In this document: piece after piece, positions 46,460-56,871 of the stretch
How the letters are laid out: every line of letters begins with the position of its first letter
How positions within the stretch are numbered: position 1 is the stretch's first letter
Origin: Neptunomonas japonica DSM 18939
GTDB taxonomy: Bacteria; Pseudomonadota; Gammaproteobacteria; Pseudomonadales; Balneatricaceae
Length of the DNA: 64,000 nucleotides
Direction: 5' to 3'
NCBI RefSeq assembly: GCF_000422765.1
Contig: NZ_AUGR01000023.1
Location: 1-64,000 of the forward strand
Program-made: the position numbers and the translations under genes
Notes under the pieces: generated by a model
Told to the model about the DNA's origin: nothing
The model's input: the letters and a program-made list of their open reading frames with translations, nothing else
The model's database searches: none

Positions 46460-47578
46460 ATGACACGTGGTCTAGTTTTTAATTCCAGCCCTTTGTACTC
46501 GCAGGATTCATCAACCAAAGAAGCTTTAAAAGCGCATTGGTTGATGCAGGCTCTGCCCGATTTTGGCATTGTTCAATTAACAGGTAGTAGGGCTGATAAT
46601 ATACAAGCAGAGTTTGAGCGTGCGCTTGGGTGCACCGTTCAGCATTGGTATTCTTCGGAGTCGTTTTCCTGCTTTGCCGAGTTATTAGCCGATACATTAA
46701 GTATCTCAACTACTGATCATGCTTATCTTCAGCATAGTTTGCGAAAATGGGCAGAAAACGATGGCGTGTTGTGGTTAGTTGTTGATGGGGAGACTCTTTC
46801 AAATGAGCTCCTAATGCAAATAAAAGAGTATGCTCCCTTGTCAAAGAAAGGGCAGTTTGCGATTCGTATATTGCTTAAAATATCTGATGAAAAACTCCAT
46901 TCTAAAGTATGTCAACCACTCTTAAGTGCTGTTCACGAACGTGTAGGCGGGCCTGATTTTTCTCATCCGTCACTCCTTCATACTTCCAGCAGCTCATCTA
47001 GGTTGCTGTATAAGCCTTCAGTACTTTTTCGCTACAAGGCTTCAGTATTATGGTTTATTAGTGTGACGACTATTGCAGTAGGGGTCCTCTCTGCAACGCA
47101 AAATAAACCTGTGCCTGTACAGGAAGTAGCGACTGAAAAGGTGCTTGAAATAGAGAGTGTTAAGCTGTTGGAAGAGCAGAAGCCTATGGCTATTCTAGAA
47201 CCTATTCCGCAAAATGAAGCTCTGAAAGTTTCTTCATTCATAAAGCAGTGGTCGGCTGCATGGCAGGCGCAAAGTATTGATAAGTACTTCTCTATGTACG
47301 CACAAGGCTATTCTGCATACAGTTACATGTTGCCAGATGAATGGAGGTTATGGCGTCAAGACAGGTTGAAGCAGCCCACTTGGATTAGTATTGAGATTGG
47401 GCCTGTCGACCTTGTTCGCGTAACTAAGGATGAGTTTCGTGCTTCATTCTGGCAGCTGTATCGTTCAGATGGCTATCAAGATGACACGTTAAAGGTGATG
47501 TCGATAAGAGAAGAGGGTGGTATCTTGAAAATAATAGGCGAAACCAATCAAGAGGTTCGCCTATTATCAAAAGAGTGA
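46460..47578 (+). CDS. Transmembrane protein with cytoplasmic domain and periplasmic NTF2-like domain
   Basis: This 372-residue protein belongs to no family I can name. Residues 1-190 are a cytoplasmic alpha/beta domain; IVQLTGSR (37-44) and VLWLVVDGETLS (103-114) sit where Walker A and B would be in an ExeA/DamX-like AAA domain but lack the GKS/T and the DE pair, so any ATPase would be inactive. A transmembrane helix lies at about 195-211. After a linker, residues 257-372 form a domain similar to the C-terminal domains of both neighbours (W-x3-W, then Y-x3-Y, then P-T-W-I). It may link the L,D-transpeptidase to a cytoplasmic partner. That role is inference. Confidence 0.7.
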   Translation: MTRGLVFNSSPLYSQDSSTKEALKAHWLMQALPDFGIVQLTGSRADNIQAEFERALGCTVQHWYSSESFSCFAELLADTLSISTTDHAYLQHSLRKWAENDGVLWLVVDGETLSNELLMQIKEYAPLSKKGQFAIRILLKISDEKLHSKVCQPLLSAVHERVGGPDFSHPSLLHTSSSSSRLLYKPSVLFRYKASVLWFISVTTIAVGVLSATQNKPVPVQEVATEKVLEIESVKLLEEQKPMAILEPIPQNEALKVSSFIKQWSAAWQAQSIDKYFSMYAQGYSAYSYMLPDEWRLWRQDRLKQPTWISIEIGPVDLVRVTKDEFRASFWQLYRSDGYQDDTLKVMSIREEGGILKIIGETNQEVRLLSKE

Positions 47579-47581
47579 TCT

Positions 47582-48991
47582 TTAAAGAGAGCGCTCTTCT
47601 TTGATGCGCCATGCGTTGTTAACACGAGTTAACAGGATCTGCTTTTTAGATGTGTCTTTAAAAGTATTGGATTGATATGTTTGCTTAAACGTCACTTTAG
47701 CCGTGTCAGCATTGATGAGGCTAGTGCGGATATTATTTAGCTTAACCTTGATAAATGTTGGCTTTGTTAAACGTTGGTTGCGCTGTGTTTGCCATGCATT
47801 ATTTGATAATCCATTTAAAGGGCGAAAACCAGTTGTATAAGCGTTCAAATAGCCCGATACATTCTGCTTAGACCATGCCGAAGCCCAGCTGTTAACGTGG
47901 CTTACCGCTTCTTGTACCAACTGCTTTGTATTAATCGGTTTAACTGGCGTTGATGCTTCAACGATGACGGGGGCTTTAATGTTGGGTACTTCGGTCATTG
48001 CTTTAGCTACGACAGGCTTTTTAGCAACAGGCTTTGTGATGGGGGGGGTAGCAACAACAGGTTTTTTCGGTGCGGGTTGCGCGACTGTGTTAGCGGGCAC
48101 TGCTTTTATTGCTGCTAATGTATCGTTAGATACTATCGTGCTGGATTGGTAGTTTAAAGCCGGTGTGTTGTTACCAGAGGTTCGTCGTAACATGACTAAT
48201 TGAGGTGCGCTGTTCTTCTCGTTTAAATCCAAAGCGCGGTTATAAGCTTGTGAGGCAACAGTCGCATATAGCTCACGCAAGTTTTGATGTACCTGAGCAT
48301 ATGTCGGATGAGTGCTGAATGCTTTTAGTAATGTCTCAATAGCGCGGCCATTGTCGCCTTGGCCTGCATAAAGAACAGCCAAGTTGTTATACACTTCTGG
48401 CGAGCTAGGGTAGCGGGCAATGGTGTTTTTTAGCAGTGCTTCTGCTTCTTTGAATTGCCCCATATTATTCAATACGAGGCTCTTTGTTAGCTTACCTTCA
48501 AGACTATCTGGGTGAGTGGCTAAAAAACTGTTAACGGCAGACATCGCAGCGCGATGGTTATTCTCTCGCGACATTGCCTCAATACGCATCAACTCAGGGT
48601 CAGTAGCTGATGGGTTTCTAACGGCAATGCCCTGAGGAGTGACGGCAGAGGGTGGGTTAGATATGTTCTTTGCAGTACCTGTTGGTTCTTGTTCTTGCTG
48701 AAGCCATGCTTTGATTTCGGCAAGCTTACCTTCCATCCAGGCTTCATCAGTTGATGGTAAAGCTTTAACGTCGATCATTTTTCTATCAGGGATCTGCTTA
48801 TCCTGGTCGCAGGTGTAATCAGTGCTAAAGCCACCGTTACGGCAGTATTCACTGGTGCTAGCATCTTGGCTGTCTGCGCTGCAACCAGTAGTGGTCATAG
48901 TGGCAGCAATAAATAGAGCAATAGGTGTAAGTTTAATATCCATGAATCGCTGTCTTAATCCGCTGAAGTGATCGCTTGATGTTTGTGCCAT
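47582..48991 (-). CDS. TPR lipoprotein with C-terminal NTF2-like domain
   Basis: This 469-residue protein (or 453 from ATG 48943) has a lipoprotein-like signal ending TTTGC, so it is probably lipidated, though the lipobox is not perfect. A TPR region spans about 140-260 (HRAAMSAVNSFLATHP, GQFKEAEALLKNTIARYP, YNNLAVLYAGQGDNGRAIETLLKAF). A low-complexity Pro/Lys/Val linker (about 300-355) leads to a C-terminal domain (359-469) like those of the two preceding genes. It converges on the transmembrane gene with only 3 nt between the stops. It could act as an adaptor at the envelope; no function is established. Confidence 0.77.
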   Translation of the reverse strand: MAQTSSDHFSGLRQRFMDIKLTPIALFIAATMTTTGCSADSQDASTSEYCRNGGFSTDYTCDQDKQIPDRKMIDVKALPSTDEAWMEGKLAEIKAWLQQEQEPTGTAKNISNPPSAVTPQGIAVRNPSATDPELMRIEAMSRENNHRAAMSAVNSFLATHPDSLEGKLTKSLVLNNMGQFKEAEALLKNTIARYPSSPEVYNNLAVLYAGQGDNGRAIETLLKAFSTHPTYAQVHQNLRELYATVASQAYNRALDLNEKNSAPQLVMLRRTSGNNTPALNYQSSTIVSNDTLAAIKAVPANTVAQPAPKKPVVATPPITKPVAKKPVVAKAMTEVPNIKAPVIVEASTPVKPINTKQLVQEAVSHVNSWASAWSKQNVSGYLNAYTTGFRPLNGLSNNAWQTQRNQRLTKPTFIKVKLNNIRTSLINADTAKVTFKQTYQSNTFKDTSKKQILLTRVNNAWRIKEERSL

Positions 48992-49123
48992 TATCGAAAA
49001 ATGTAAATAACTGGCATAACCTATGTTGTATCAATTATAACCTGAATATTCAGATTATGCGTAGCGTCTGAAAGTATAGACAATTTTGCTTAATGGGTTG
49101 TTAATTTAGTAAAAACTAACTGT

Positions 49124-49149
49124 AAAAAAGCCACTCGAAAGTGGCTTTT
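49124..49149 (-). terminator. Terminator of the dusB-fis-purH-purD operon
   Basis: A 10-bp perfect stem (aaaagccact / agtggctttt) with loop cgaa; on the minus strand it is followed by T residues, 12 nt beyond the purD stop. Confidence 0.88.
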
Positions 49150-49160
49150 AATCGATCAGA

Positions 49161-50444
49161 TTATGACTGCTCTCTGGCAATAGCCCGGTATGCAATATCT
49201 GTTCTAAAATAAGCATCTTTCCAGCTGACTTTTTCTAGTAGCTGGTAAGCGCGTTGTTGGGCTTGTGTCACGCTATCGCCCAATGCTGTGACGCATAGTA
49301 CACGCCCGCCTGCTGTAACAACATTGCCATCAACTTCTTTAGTACCCGCGTGGAATACTTTCGTTCCTTCAGGAGTAGAAGAGGGTAGTGAAATAATGTC
49401 GCCTTTTTTATAGTCACCAGGGTAGCCACCGGCTGCCATTACAACGCCTACTGCGCTTCTTGGGTCCCAGTCTGCTGTTGTTGTATCGAGCTTCTTAGCT
49501 AAAGCGGCCTGGCATAATTCAACAATGCTGCTTTTTAATCGAAGCATGATAGGTTGAGTTTCTGGATCACCAAAGCGACAGTTGTACTCAATCACTTTAG
49601 GCGTGCCGTCTGCCATGATCATCAGTCCAGCGTAAAGAAACCCTGTGTACTCATTGTCTTCTGCTTTCATGCCGTTAACTGTTGGCATGATCACTTCATT
49701 CATAACGCGTTGATGGATATCCGGCGTAACTACTGGAGCAGGTGAGTATGCACCCATACCGCCAGTGTTTGGACCAGTATCAGCATTGCCAACACGTTTA
49801 TGGTCTTGGCTGGTGGCCATACTAAGTACATTGTCGCCATCAACCATAACGATGAAAGAGGCTTCCTCACCATCAAGAAACTCTTCAATAACAACGCGGC
49901 TACCGGCATCGCCGAATACGTTATCGGCTAGCATATCGCGAATAGCGGCTTCTGCTTCATCTAATGTCATCGCAACGATAACACCTTTACCCGCGGCTAA
50001 GCCGTCAGCTTTAATGACAATCGGAGCGCCTTTTTCGCGAACATAAGCAAGAGCAGGTTCGATCTCAGTAAAGTTCTGATACCAGCCAGTAGGGATGCTG
50101 TGGCGTGCTAAAAAGTCCTTTGTGAAAGCTTTAGAGCCTTCAAGTTGAGCTGCGCCTGCTGTCGGGCCAAAAATAGCTAAACCAGCATCACGGAAACTAT
50201 CAACAACCCCAGCAACCAGTGGTGCTTCAGGGCCAACAATGGTGAGGTCAATCGCGTTGCTTTTAGCAAATTCGATCAAACCATCAATGTCCATTACATC
50301 AATAGCGACATTACTCATTTTGTCTTCTAGAGCGGTTGCCGCGTTACCTGGAGCAATAAAAATTTCGCTCACACGGGTGTCTTTTGCAGCAGACCAAGCC
50401 AGTGCATGTTCACGTCCGCCAGAACCAATAATCAATACTTTCAT
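49161..50444 (-). CDS. purD: Phosphoribosylamine-glycine ligase
   Basis: PurD is an ATP-grasp enzyme making GAR, the second step of purine synthesis. [11 protein letters not shown] at the N-terminus, the conserved [28 protein letters not shown] and [12 protein letters not shown] are present. Length is 427 aa (E. coli 429). It lies 54 nt downstream of purH and is followed by a terminator. Confidence 0.98.
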   Translation of the reverse strand: MKVLIIGSGGREHALAWSAAKDTRVSEIFIAPGNAATALEDKMSNVAIDVMDIDGLIEFAKSNAIDLTIVGPEAPLVAGVVDSFRDAGLAIFGPTAGAAQLEGSKAFTKDFLARHSIPTGWYQNFTEIEPALAYVREKGAPIVIKADGLAAGKGVIVAMTLDEAEAAIRDMLADNVFGDAGSRVVIEEFLDGEEASFIVMVDGDNVLSMATSQDHKRVGNADTGPNTGGMGAYSPAPVVTPDIHQRVMNEVIMPTVNGMKAEDNEYTGFLYAGLMIMADGTPKVIEYNCRFGDPETQPIMLRLKSSIVELCQAALAKKLDTTTADWDPRSAVGVVMAAGGYPGDYKKGDIISLPSSTPEGTKVFHAGTKEVDGNVVTAGGRVLCVTALGDSVTQAQQRAYQLLEKVSWKDAYFRTDIAYRAIAREQS

Positions 50445-50498
50445 CTGAATCTACTCTTGTTGTCCTGTGCAGCCCGAAAACTGCACTGACGTTAACGA

Positions 50499-52085
50499 TT
50501 AATGGCGAAAGTGGCGCATGCCAGTAAAGACCATTGCCATGCCAGCTTCATTGGCAGCATCAATAACTTCTTGGTCGCGCATTGACCCACCTGGCTGAAT
50601 AACCGCTTTAATACCAGCAGCAGCCGCGGCATCGATGCCGTCTCTGAAGGGGAAGAATGCATCAGATGCCATAACGGAACCTTTTACTTCTAAACCTTCA
50701 TCTGCTGCTTTAATGCCTGCAATTTTGGCGCTATATACGCGACTCATTTGACCTGCGCCTATGCCGATGGTTTGGCCATTTTTGGCGTAAACGATGGCGT
50801 TTGATTTAACAAACTTAGCAACTTCCCAGCAGAATAGTAGGTCGCGAATCTCTTGTTCAGTAGGAGCAACCTTAGTAACAATTTTTAATTCAGAAGCGTT
50901 AACCATACCCATGTCACGGTCTTGGACGAGTAGGCCGCCATTAACGCGCTTGTAGTCAAAACCATGTGATCGTTCAGAATCCCATTCGCCACATTCTAAT
51001 AAGCGAACATTCGGCTTAGCTGCGATGATATCTGATGCTGCTTGTGTCACTTTTGGCGCAATGATCACTTCTACAAACTGACGATCAACAATGGCTTGAG
51101 CCGTGGTTGCATCAAGCTCACGGTTGAAGGCAATAATGCCCCCGAATGCAGATGTTGGGTCTGTCTGGAAAGCCAGGTTATATGCGCTCAGAAGGTCGTT
51201 ACCAACAGCAACACCGCAAGGGTTAGCATGTTTAACAATAACGCACGCTGGTTCACGGAATGGTTTCACACATTCCAAGGCCGCATCAGTATCTGCAACG
51301 TTATTGTAAGAAAGTGCTTTACCTTGTAGTTGGCGAGCAGTGGCTACAGATGCTTCGACTGGGTTGCTCTCAACGTAGAAGGCTGCGCGCTGGTGAGGGT
51401 TTTCACCGTATCGCATGTCCTGCGCTTTAATGAACTGAGTGTTAAATGTTCTAGGGAAAGTGGCAGGATCTTCAATATCGTCGCTTTCAACAATAGCGCC
51501 TAGGTAATTAGCAATCATGCCATCGTATGCAGCAGTATGCTCAAATGCTTGTACGGCTAAGTCAAAGCGAGTCTTGTGCGACAAGCCTTTGTTAGTAGTA
51601 AGCTCTTCAAGTACTACTTCATAGCTATTAGCGTTAACAACGATAGCAACATCTTTATGGTTTTTAGCAGCAGAGCGAACCATGGTAGGGCCGCCAATAT
51701 CAATGTTCTCGATAGCAAGTGCTAGGTCGCAATCAGGACGTGCTATGGTTTCTTGAAACGGGTAAAGATTGACGATTACCATATCAATTGGATTGATACC
51801 GTGCTCGTTCATGATGGCATCATCTTTACCGCGACGACCTAAAATGCCGCCGTGAACTTTGGGGTGCAGAGTTTTTACACGCCCATCCATCATTTCAGGA
51901 AAGCCGGTGTAGTCGGACACTTCAACTGCAGGAATTTGGTTATCACACAGAAGTTTGTATGTTCCACCTGTTGAAAGAATTTCTACGCCTTGTGCTTGTA
52001 GCGCACGTGCGAACTCAATGATTCCGGTTTTATCTGAGACACTAATAAGTGCTCGACGAATAGGAGTGTAGTTTTGCTCAGCCAT
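50499..52085 (-). CDS. purH: Bifunctional AICAR formyltransferase/IMP cyclohydrolase
   Basis: PurH catalyses the last two steps to IMP. The N-terminal MGS-like domain ([15 protein letters not shown] through [15 protein letters not shown]) is the cyclohydrolase, and the C-terminal domain is the formyltransferase ([36 protein letters not shown]). Length is 528 aa. The frame opens at GTG 52097, but ATG 52085 ([21 protein letters not shown]) is the family-like start. It follows fis by 33 nt. Confidence 0.98.
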   Translation of the reverse strand: MAEQNYTPIRRALISVSDKTGIIEFARALQAQGVEILSTGGTYKLLCDNQIPAVEVSDYTGFPEMMDGRVKTLHPKVHGGILGRRGKDDAIMNEHGINPIDMVIVNLYPFQETIARPDCDLALAIENIDIGGPTMVRSAAKNHKDVAIVVNANSYEVVLEELTTNKGLSHKTRFDLAVQAFEHTAAYDGMIANYLGAIVESDDIEDPATFPRTFNTQFIKAQDMRYGENPHQRAAFYVESNPVEASVATARQLQGKALSYNNVADTDAALECVKPFREPACVIVKHANPCGVAVGNDLLSAYNLAFQTDPTSAFGGIIAFNRELDATTAQAIVDRQFVEVIIAPKVTQAASDIIAAKPNVRLLECGEWDSERSHGFDYKRVNGGLLVQDRDMGMVNASELKIVTKVAPTEQEIRDLLFCWEVAKFVKSNAIVYAKNGQTIGIGAGQMSRVYSAKIAGIKAADEGLEVKGSVMASDAFFPFRDGIDAAAAAGIKAVIQPGGSMRDQEVIDAANEAGMAMVFTGMRHFRH

Positions 52086-52118
52086 TGGTAATGTCACTAT
52101 CGTTGGAAATGAAAAAAA

Positions 52119-52412
52119 TTACAGTAAGCCGTATTGTTTCAGCTTCTTGCGTAGAGTGCCGCGGTTAAGACCGAGTAACTCGGAGGCTTTGGTCTGATTG
52201 TCTTTGGTATATGCCATCACTGTTTCAAATAATGGAGCTTCGATTTCTGCTAATACCATTTGGTAAACATCAGTAACAGGCTGGCCATCTAACTGTTTAA
52301 AGTAATGCCCCAGCGATGTATGAACACTGTCGCGTAACGTTTGGTGTTGTGTCTCTTCCTGAGATCCTGTTGTTCTGGTAAAAGCTATTGTTGAGTTTTC
52401 TTTAATATCCAC
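52119..52412 (-). CDS. fis: DNA-binding protein Fis
   Basis: This 97-residue nucleoid protein bends DNA and controls rRNA, recombination and growth-phase genes. The C-terminal helix-turn-helix reads TKASELLGLNRGTLRKKLKQYGLL, nearly identical to E. coli Fis. The middle carries the dimer helices (about 50-70). It sits between dusB and purH as in Pseudomonas; in enterics dusB-fis is also an operon. Confidence 0.97.
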   Translation of the reverse strand: MDIKENSTIAFTRTTGSQEETQHQTLRDSVHTSLGHYFKQLDGQPVTDVYQMVLAEIEAPLFETVMAYTKDNQTKASELLGLNRGTLRKKLKQYGLL

Positions 52413-52444
52413 AGTACTTATATACCTATACCCATTGACTTGAA

Positions 52445-53431
52445 TCAGGCAGCAGCAATTGTCACATGAGCCAGTTTAAAATATTGCTCGATAGCGGCTA
52501 CCTGTTCGACTGCTGATTCCAGTTGGTTGAAGTGAGCGCGAAAAGATACGCCTTTTGGCTGGTGATGCAAGTACCAACCAACATGTTTTCGGGCTATCCT
52601 AACGCCTAAATATTCACCATAGAATTGATGTAAAGCGGCAACATGCGAAAGAAGAGTGTCTTGAACTTCTTTTAATGCAGGCTTCTCTAATCGCTCGTTA
52701 TGGCGGAGATAATGATCGATCTCCTTAAAAATCCATGGGTTCCCTTGTGCTGTTCTGCCAATCATAACGGCATCTGCGCCGGTGTGATTTAATACTTCTT
52801 TTGCTTTTTCAGGAGATGAAATGTCGCCATTAGCAAACAGAGGTATTTCAATAATTTTTCTGACTTTCGCTATTGTGTCGTACTCGGCTTCGCCTTTGTA
52901 GCCACAGGCTCTGGTTCTTCCATGAATGGCGAGTGCTTGAATGCCTGAATCTTCGGCCATACGAGCGACTGTTTCGGCGTTCTTTTGGTCAGTTGACCAG
53001 CCTGTACGAATTTTAAGAGTCACCGGAATATCTACCGCGCTGACGACTGCTTGTAAAATGGACAGCACTAGGGGTTCATCTTTTAATAAAGCTGATCCTG
53101 CCGCTTTATTACAGACTTTTTTTGCAGGGCAGCCCATATTGATATCAATAATCTGAGCGCCTCGTTCTGCGTTCATGCGAGCAGCTTCTGCCATCATCAG
53201 AGGGTCGCCACCGGCAATTTGTACCGAACGAGGTTCATCTTCGCCAGCATGGTTAAGCCGGTGAGCTGACTTGCGGCTATTCCATAAGCGAGTATCAGAG
53301 GTCACCATTTCGGATACAACAAGACCTGCACCTAAGCGGCGGCATAGCTGTCGAAAGGGTTGGTCAGTAACGCCAGCCATAGGAGCAAGGATCACTTGGC
53401 TGTCGATGTTGTAGGGACCGATTTGGAACAT
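52445..53431 (-). CDS. dusB: tRNA-dihydrouridine synthase B
   Basis: DusB is an FMN enzyme that reduces uridine to dihydrouridine in tRNA. The N-terminal LAPMAGVTDQPFRQLCRRLGA and the active-site Cys in NMGCPAKKVCNKAAGSAL (about residue 100) are diagnostic. GRTAQGNPWIF near 225 is also typical. Length is 328 aa (E. coli 321). It precedes fis. Confidence 0.96.
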   Translation of the reverse strand: MFQIGPYNIDSQVILAPMAGVTDQPFRQLCRRLGAGLVVSEMVTSDTRLWNSRKSAHRLNHAGEDEPRSVQIAGGDPLMMAEAARMNAERGAQIIDINMGCPAKKVCNKAAGSALLKDEPLVLSILQAVVSAVDIPVTLKIRTGWSTDQKNAETVARMAEDSGIQALAIHGRTRACGYKGEAEYDTIAKVRKIIEIPLFANGDISSPEKAKEVLNHTGADAVMIGRTAQGNPWIFKEIDHYLRHNERLEKPALKEVQDTLLSHVAALHQFYGEYLGVRIARKHVGWYLHHQPKGVSFRAHFNQLESAVEQVAAIEQYFKLAHVTIAAA

Positions 53432-53592
53432 GACATGCCTTAGTTGTCAGAAACAATAGTTAACCACTCTCCATAAAGGACAGTGAAATGTTTATTCAAG
53501 GGAAGGGCGTAATGATACTCCATTTGCGCCTGAGGCTCCAAGACGTTTTGATGATTTTTTGATCATTTTGGTTTTTGTGAATAAGCAGCGTT

Positions 53593-54504
53593 TTAGTTGA
53601 AAAGCAGGTTCAACTGGTAGCCAACAGCTCGACGACCGGGAGCCATTAGGTCGATCTGAATTTGAATGGGTTGTTCACTAGGCATTAGTCGTTCAGGGAA
53701 TAGAGAGGTATTTATATATTCCTCAACAGCTAAGGTGCGCTGAGATGTTGTGCGGCCTTTTATATCAGTAAAGAGTAATTGTAATGTAGGAAAGGGTTGC
53801 GAAAAATGGGCAGTATTTTCAAGCAATACAGAGACACGAATTGCGTCACTCAGTTCTTCGTGCGGTTGGATGATAAGTTTTTTATTAAGAATAAGTTGAG
53901 GCGCTTTTTTAGTAGGTAAGGGTAACTCAGCAAGCTCATAAAGCGTTTTGTAAACAGGTCTTAGTAAATCTTTTTGGGTCCACTGATCCTGTTTGAACCA
54001 AAGTAGTTGGCTGATGAGGAGCGCAATCAGTGCGGCGATGCAGAGGTCGGTTATATATCGAAAAGGAGAGAGCGTTGTAACAACGACTTCTTCATGTAGC
54101 TCAGTATCGATCTGGGGAATGTTAAGCGATGTGGTACGCGATGCTGCTATTTTTGAATTTTCCTTTTGGAGTATGCCTTGGCTTAATGATTGTTTGGGCT
54201 GTATGGGAGTGCTGGTTGGGGTTGGCTTTTTTGTTTGGGTGCGCGTTTTGTTACTGTCAATTTTATGAGGTTTTTGATCGATAGTTTCATTGGCTTGTTT
54301 GGGTGGGTTTACTACCGATGGTTTAAGTGCAGATGTTTTAGCTACGGATGGTTTGCTAATGTGGTCAATAGGTGTTGCATTAAAAACGTGCAAGCAGCTG
54401 CCGCAACGCACCATGCCGGCAGCTACTTTAAGCTGCCCTGTGGTAACGTTGAAGTGGGTTTTGCAGGCTGGACAGCAAGTGTTTATAGAGCTTTCATTCA
54501 TCGC
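53593..54504 (-). CDS. DUF3426 protein with N-terminal zinc ribbon and one membrane helix
   Basis: This is a 303-residue protein. The N-terminus has an MJ0042-type zinc ribbon: CCPACKTHF, then VRCGSCLHVF (four cysteines in C-x2-C pairs). A long Lys/Pro/Thr linker follows, then a transmembrane helix at about 140-158 and a periplasmic DUF3426 domain. ATG 54504 is preferred over 54528 because AGGAAG precedes it and the ribbon starts at once. It overlaps the prmA stop. The family is common after prmA in gammaproteobacteria, but its function is unknown. Confidence 0.85.
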   Translation of the reverse strand, partial: AMNESSINTCCPACKTHFNVTTGQLKVAAGMVRCGSCLHVFNATPIDHISKPSVAKTSALKPSVVNPPKQANETIDQKPHKIDSNKTRTQTKKPTPTSTPIQPKQSLSQGILQKENSKIAASRTTSLNIPQIDTELHEEVVVTTLSPFRYITDLCIAALIALLISQLLWFKQDQWTQKDLLRPVYKTLYELAELPLPTKKAPQLILNKKLIIQPHEELSDAIRVSVLLENTAHFSQPFPTLQLLFTDIKGRTTSQRTLAVEEYINTSLFPERLMPSEQPIQIQIDLMAPGRRAVGYQLNLLFN

Positions 54505-55391
54505 TTCCTGCCGGTAATGCGAATCCATTCTTCCCGTTCACAAACGGGGTCTAAATCAAACCACTCACCATAGGTTTTTTGAATTTCTTCAGCTTGTTGG
54601 TTTAATAAACCGGATAATGCGATGAGTCCACCTTGGCGCACACGTTTAGCTAGCGTAGGTGCTAATGCGGTTAGTGGTCCTGCTAAAATATTAGCGACCA
54701 GCACATCGGTTTCAACTTGTGGTGCATTTTCAGGAAAATAAACATCCATAAGCTTATTTGGCAGCTTGTTACGCTGTAAATTATCGCGAGTGGCCTGTAA
54801 TGCTTGTGGGTCAATATCAACAGAAGTAACGTGGGTTGAGCCAAGCAACAAAGAAGCTATGCCTAAAATGCCTGAACCACAGCCGTAATCAGTGACCGTT
54901 TTATTATCAAGTTCTTGGCTATCTAGCCACTCAAGACAAAGCGCAGTAGTTGGGTGTGTGCCTGTGCCAAAGGCTAATCCTGGGTCAAGCATTAGGTTGA
55001 CTGCTTTAGGGTCAGGAACATCTCTCCAGCTTGGGCATATCCATAAACGCTTACCAAACTGCATGGGATGGTAGTTTTTCATCCACTCACGTTCCCAGTC
55101 TTTGTCTTCCAATATTTCAGCTTTGAAAGGAGGGAAGGGCGAGTTATCAAAAATTTGCTTATGTGCTTGTCTAATAAAATCTTCAGTTATTTGAACGTCG
55201 TGTTCGGCCGCAAATAAACCAGTAATGGTGGTGTGTTGCCATAGAGGAGTAGTGCCCAAATCTGGCTCAAAAATAGGCTGATCTGCGCTGTCTTCGTAAG
55301 TAACAGCGGCGCATCCTGCAGCCAGGAGAATATCTTCGAATTGTTCTGATAATTCGGGTTTGATTTCCATTTTGAGTTGAAGCCAGGGCAT
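54498..55391 (-). CDS. prmA: Ribosomal protein L11 methyltransferase
   Basis: PrmA trimethylates L11. The SAM-binding motif DYGCGSGILGIASLLLG lies at about 162-178, and motifs DPGLAFGTGTHPTTALCLEWL and NILAGPLTALAP are family-specific. Length is 297 aa (E. coli 293). It lies upstream of the DUF3426 gene and downstream of the accBC operon terminator. Confidence 0.96.
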   Translation of the reverse strand: MPWLQLKMEIKPELSEQFEDILLAAGCAAVTYEDSADQPIFEPDLGTTPLWQHTTITGLFAAEHDVQITEDFIRQAHKQIFDNSPFPPFKAEILEDKDWEREWMKNYHPMQFGKRLWICPSWRDVPDPKAVNLMLDPGLAFGTGTHPTTALCLEWLDSQELDNKTVTDYGCGSGILGIASLLLGSTHVTSVDIDPQALQATRDNLQRNKLPNKLMDVYFPENAPQVETDVLVANILAGPLTALAPTLAKRVRQGGLIALSGLLNQQAEEIQKTYGEWFDLDPVCEREEWIRITGRKR

Positions 55392-55454
55392 AGTATCTAA
55401 AATCCTCAGTCGAACGGTTAGGGTAAAGTTTTGTTCAAAGATTCCTTTGTGAGA

Positions 55455-55480
55455 ACAAAAAAGCCCGCTGTGCGGGCTTT
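55455..55480 (-). terminator. Terminator of the accB-accC operon
   Basis: Stem aagcccgc / gcgggctt with loop tgt; the minus strand continues into T residues, 19 nt beyond the accC stop. Confidence 0.88.
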
Positions 55481-55498
55481 AAAAGTGAAAATGGATAT

Positions 55499-56839
55499 TT
55501 ACATATCTAGTTTCTTTTCAAGATAATGAATATTCATACCGCCTTCCATAAAGTGGGCGTCACGAACAATCTCTTGATGCAAGCCGATATTGGTGCGAAT
55601 ACCTTCAACCAGCATTTCATCTAATGCGTTTTTCATACGGGTAAGAGCCGTTTCGCGGTCTTCTCCATAAGTTATGAGCTTAGCGATGAGTGAATCGTAA
55701 TGTGGTGGCACTGTGTAGCCATCATATAAGTGAGAATCAACACGTACGCCGTTACCACCAGGCGCATGAAAATGAACAACCTTTCCTGGGCTTGGTAAGA
55801 ATGTTTTAGCATCTTCAGCATTGATACGACATTCAAATGAATGCCCGCGTGCAACAATATCTTCTTGCTTATAAGAAAGCGGAAGGCCTGCCGCAATGCG
55901 TAGCTGTTCTTTTACGATATCAACGCCAGTAATCATCTCTGTTACTGGATGTTCAACCTGAACACGGGTGTTCATTTCGATGAAGTAAAAACCACCGTTC
56001 TCGTATAAGAACTCAAAAGTGCCAGCGCCACGATAACCAATCTTGATACAAGCATCTACGCAAGACTGTAAAACCTGACGACGTGCTTCAGGATCAATTT
56101 GTGGTGCTGGTGCTTCTTCAACAACTTTTTGATGACGGCGTTGCATTGAGCAGTCGCGATCATAAAGGTGGATCGCATTGCCTTGGCCGTCTGCTAATAC
56201 CTGAATCTCCACGTGACGTGGGTTTTCAAGGAATTTTTCCATGTAAACAGTTGCGTCGCCAAAAGCTGCTGCGGCTTCAGATTGTGTCACGTGAATGGAG
56301 CTAATGAGTGATGCTTCTGAATGAACCACGCGCATGCCGCGACCACCGCCGCCTGATGCTGCCTTGATAATGACTGGGTAGCCAATACGTTTAGCAATAG
56401 CGTGAATCTTGTCAGGGTCAGTTGGCAATGCACCATCAGAACCAGGAACCGTAGGTACACCCGCTTCTCTCATGGCTGCAATGGCAGAAACTTTGTCACC
56501 CATTTTGCGAATAACATCGCCAGTAGGGCCGATAAATACAAAGCCTGACTGCTCTACTTGGTCTGCAAATGCAGCGTTTTCAGCTAAGAAGCCATACCCT
56601 GGGTGGATAGCGGTAGCATCAGTAACTTCTGCTGCGCTTATAATTGCAGGGATATTTAGGTAGCTCTTTGCTGAGGACGCAGGGCCAATACAAACAGCCT
56701 GATCGGCCAGTCGTACATGCATAAGGTCGCGGTCTGGCTGAGAATGGATGGCAACGGTTTTTATGCCGAGCTCTTTACAGGCTCTCAGAATGCGCAGAGC
56801 AATCTCGCCACGGTTGGCAATAACAACTTTTTCCAGCAT
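55499..56839 (-). CDS. accC: Biotin carboxylase, acetyl-CoA carboxylase subunit
   Basis: AccC carboxylates the biotin of AccB using ATP and bicarbonate, the first step of fatty acid synthesis. The N-terminus [16 protein letters not shown], the ATP-grasp blocks [19 protein letters not shown] and [22 protein letters not shown], and [11 protein letters not shown] are hallmarks. Length is 446 aa (E. coli 449). It follows accB in an operon. Confidence 0.98.
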   Translation of the reverse strand: MLEKVVIANRGEIALRILRACKELGIKTVAIHSQPDRDLMHVRLADQAVCIGPASSAKSYLNIPAIISAAEVTDATAIHPGYGFLAENAAFADQVEQSGFVFIGPTGDVIRKMGDKVSAIAAMREAGVPTVPGSDGALPTDPDKIHAIAKRIGYPVIIKAASGGGGRGMRVVHSEASLISSIHVTQSEAAAAFGDATVYMEKFLENPRHVEIQVLADGQGNAIHLYDRDCSMQRRHQKVVEEAPAPQIDPEARRQVLQSCVDACIKIGYRGAGTFEFLYENGGFYFIEMNTRVQVEHPVTEMITGVDIVKEQLRIAAGLPLSYKQEDIVARGHSFECRINAEDAKTFLPSPGKVVHFHAPGGNGVRVDSHLYDGYTVPPHYDSLIAKLITYGEDRETALTRMKNALDEMLVEGIRTNIGLHQEIVRDAHFMEGGMNIHYLEKKLDM

Positions 56840-56871
56840 CTGGTTAAGTTCCTTTAGCTATATTCGGGCAA

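Noticed and set aside
54190-54573. 127-codon plus-strand open frame
   Set aside because: It is antisense to the DUF3426 linker and prmA end; rich in Trp, Cys and Phe as expected from reverse reading.
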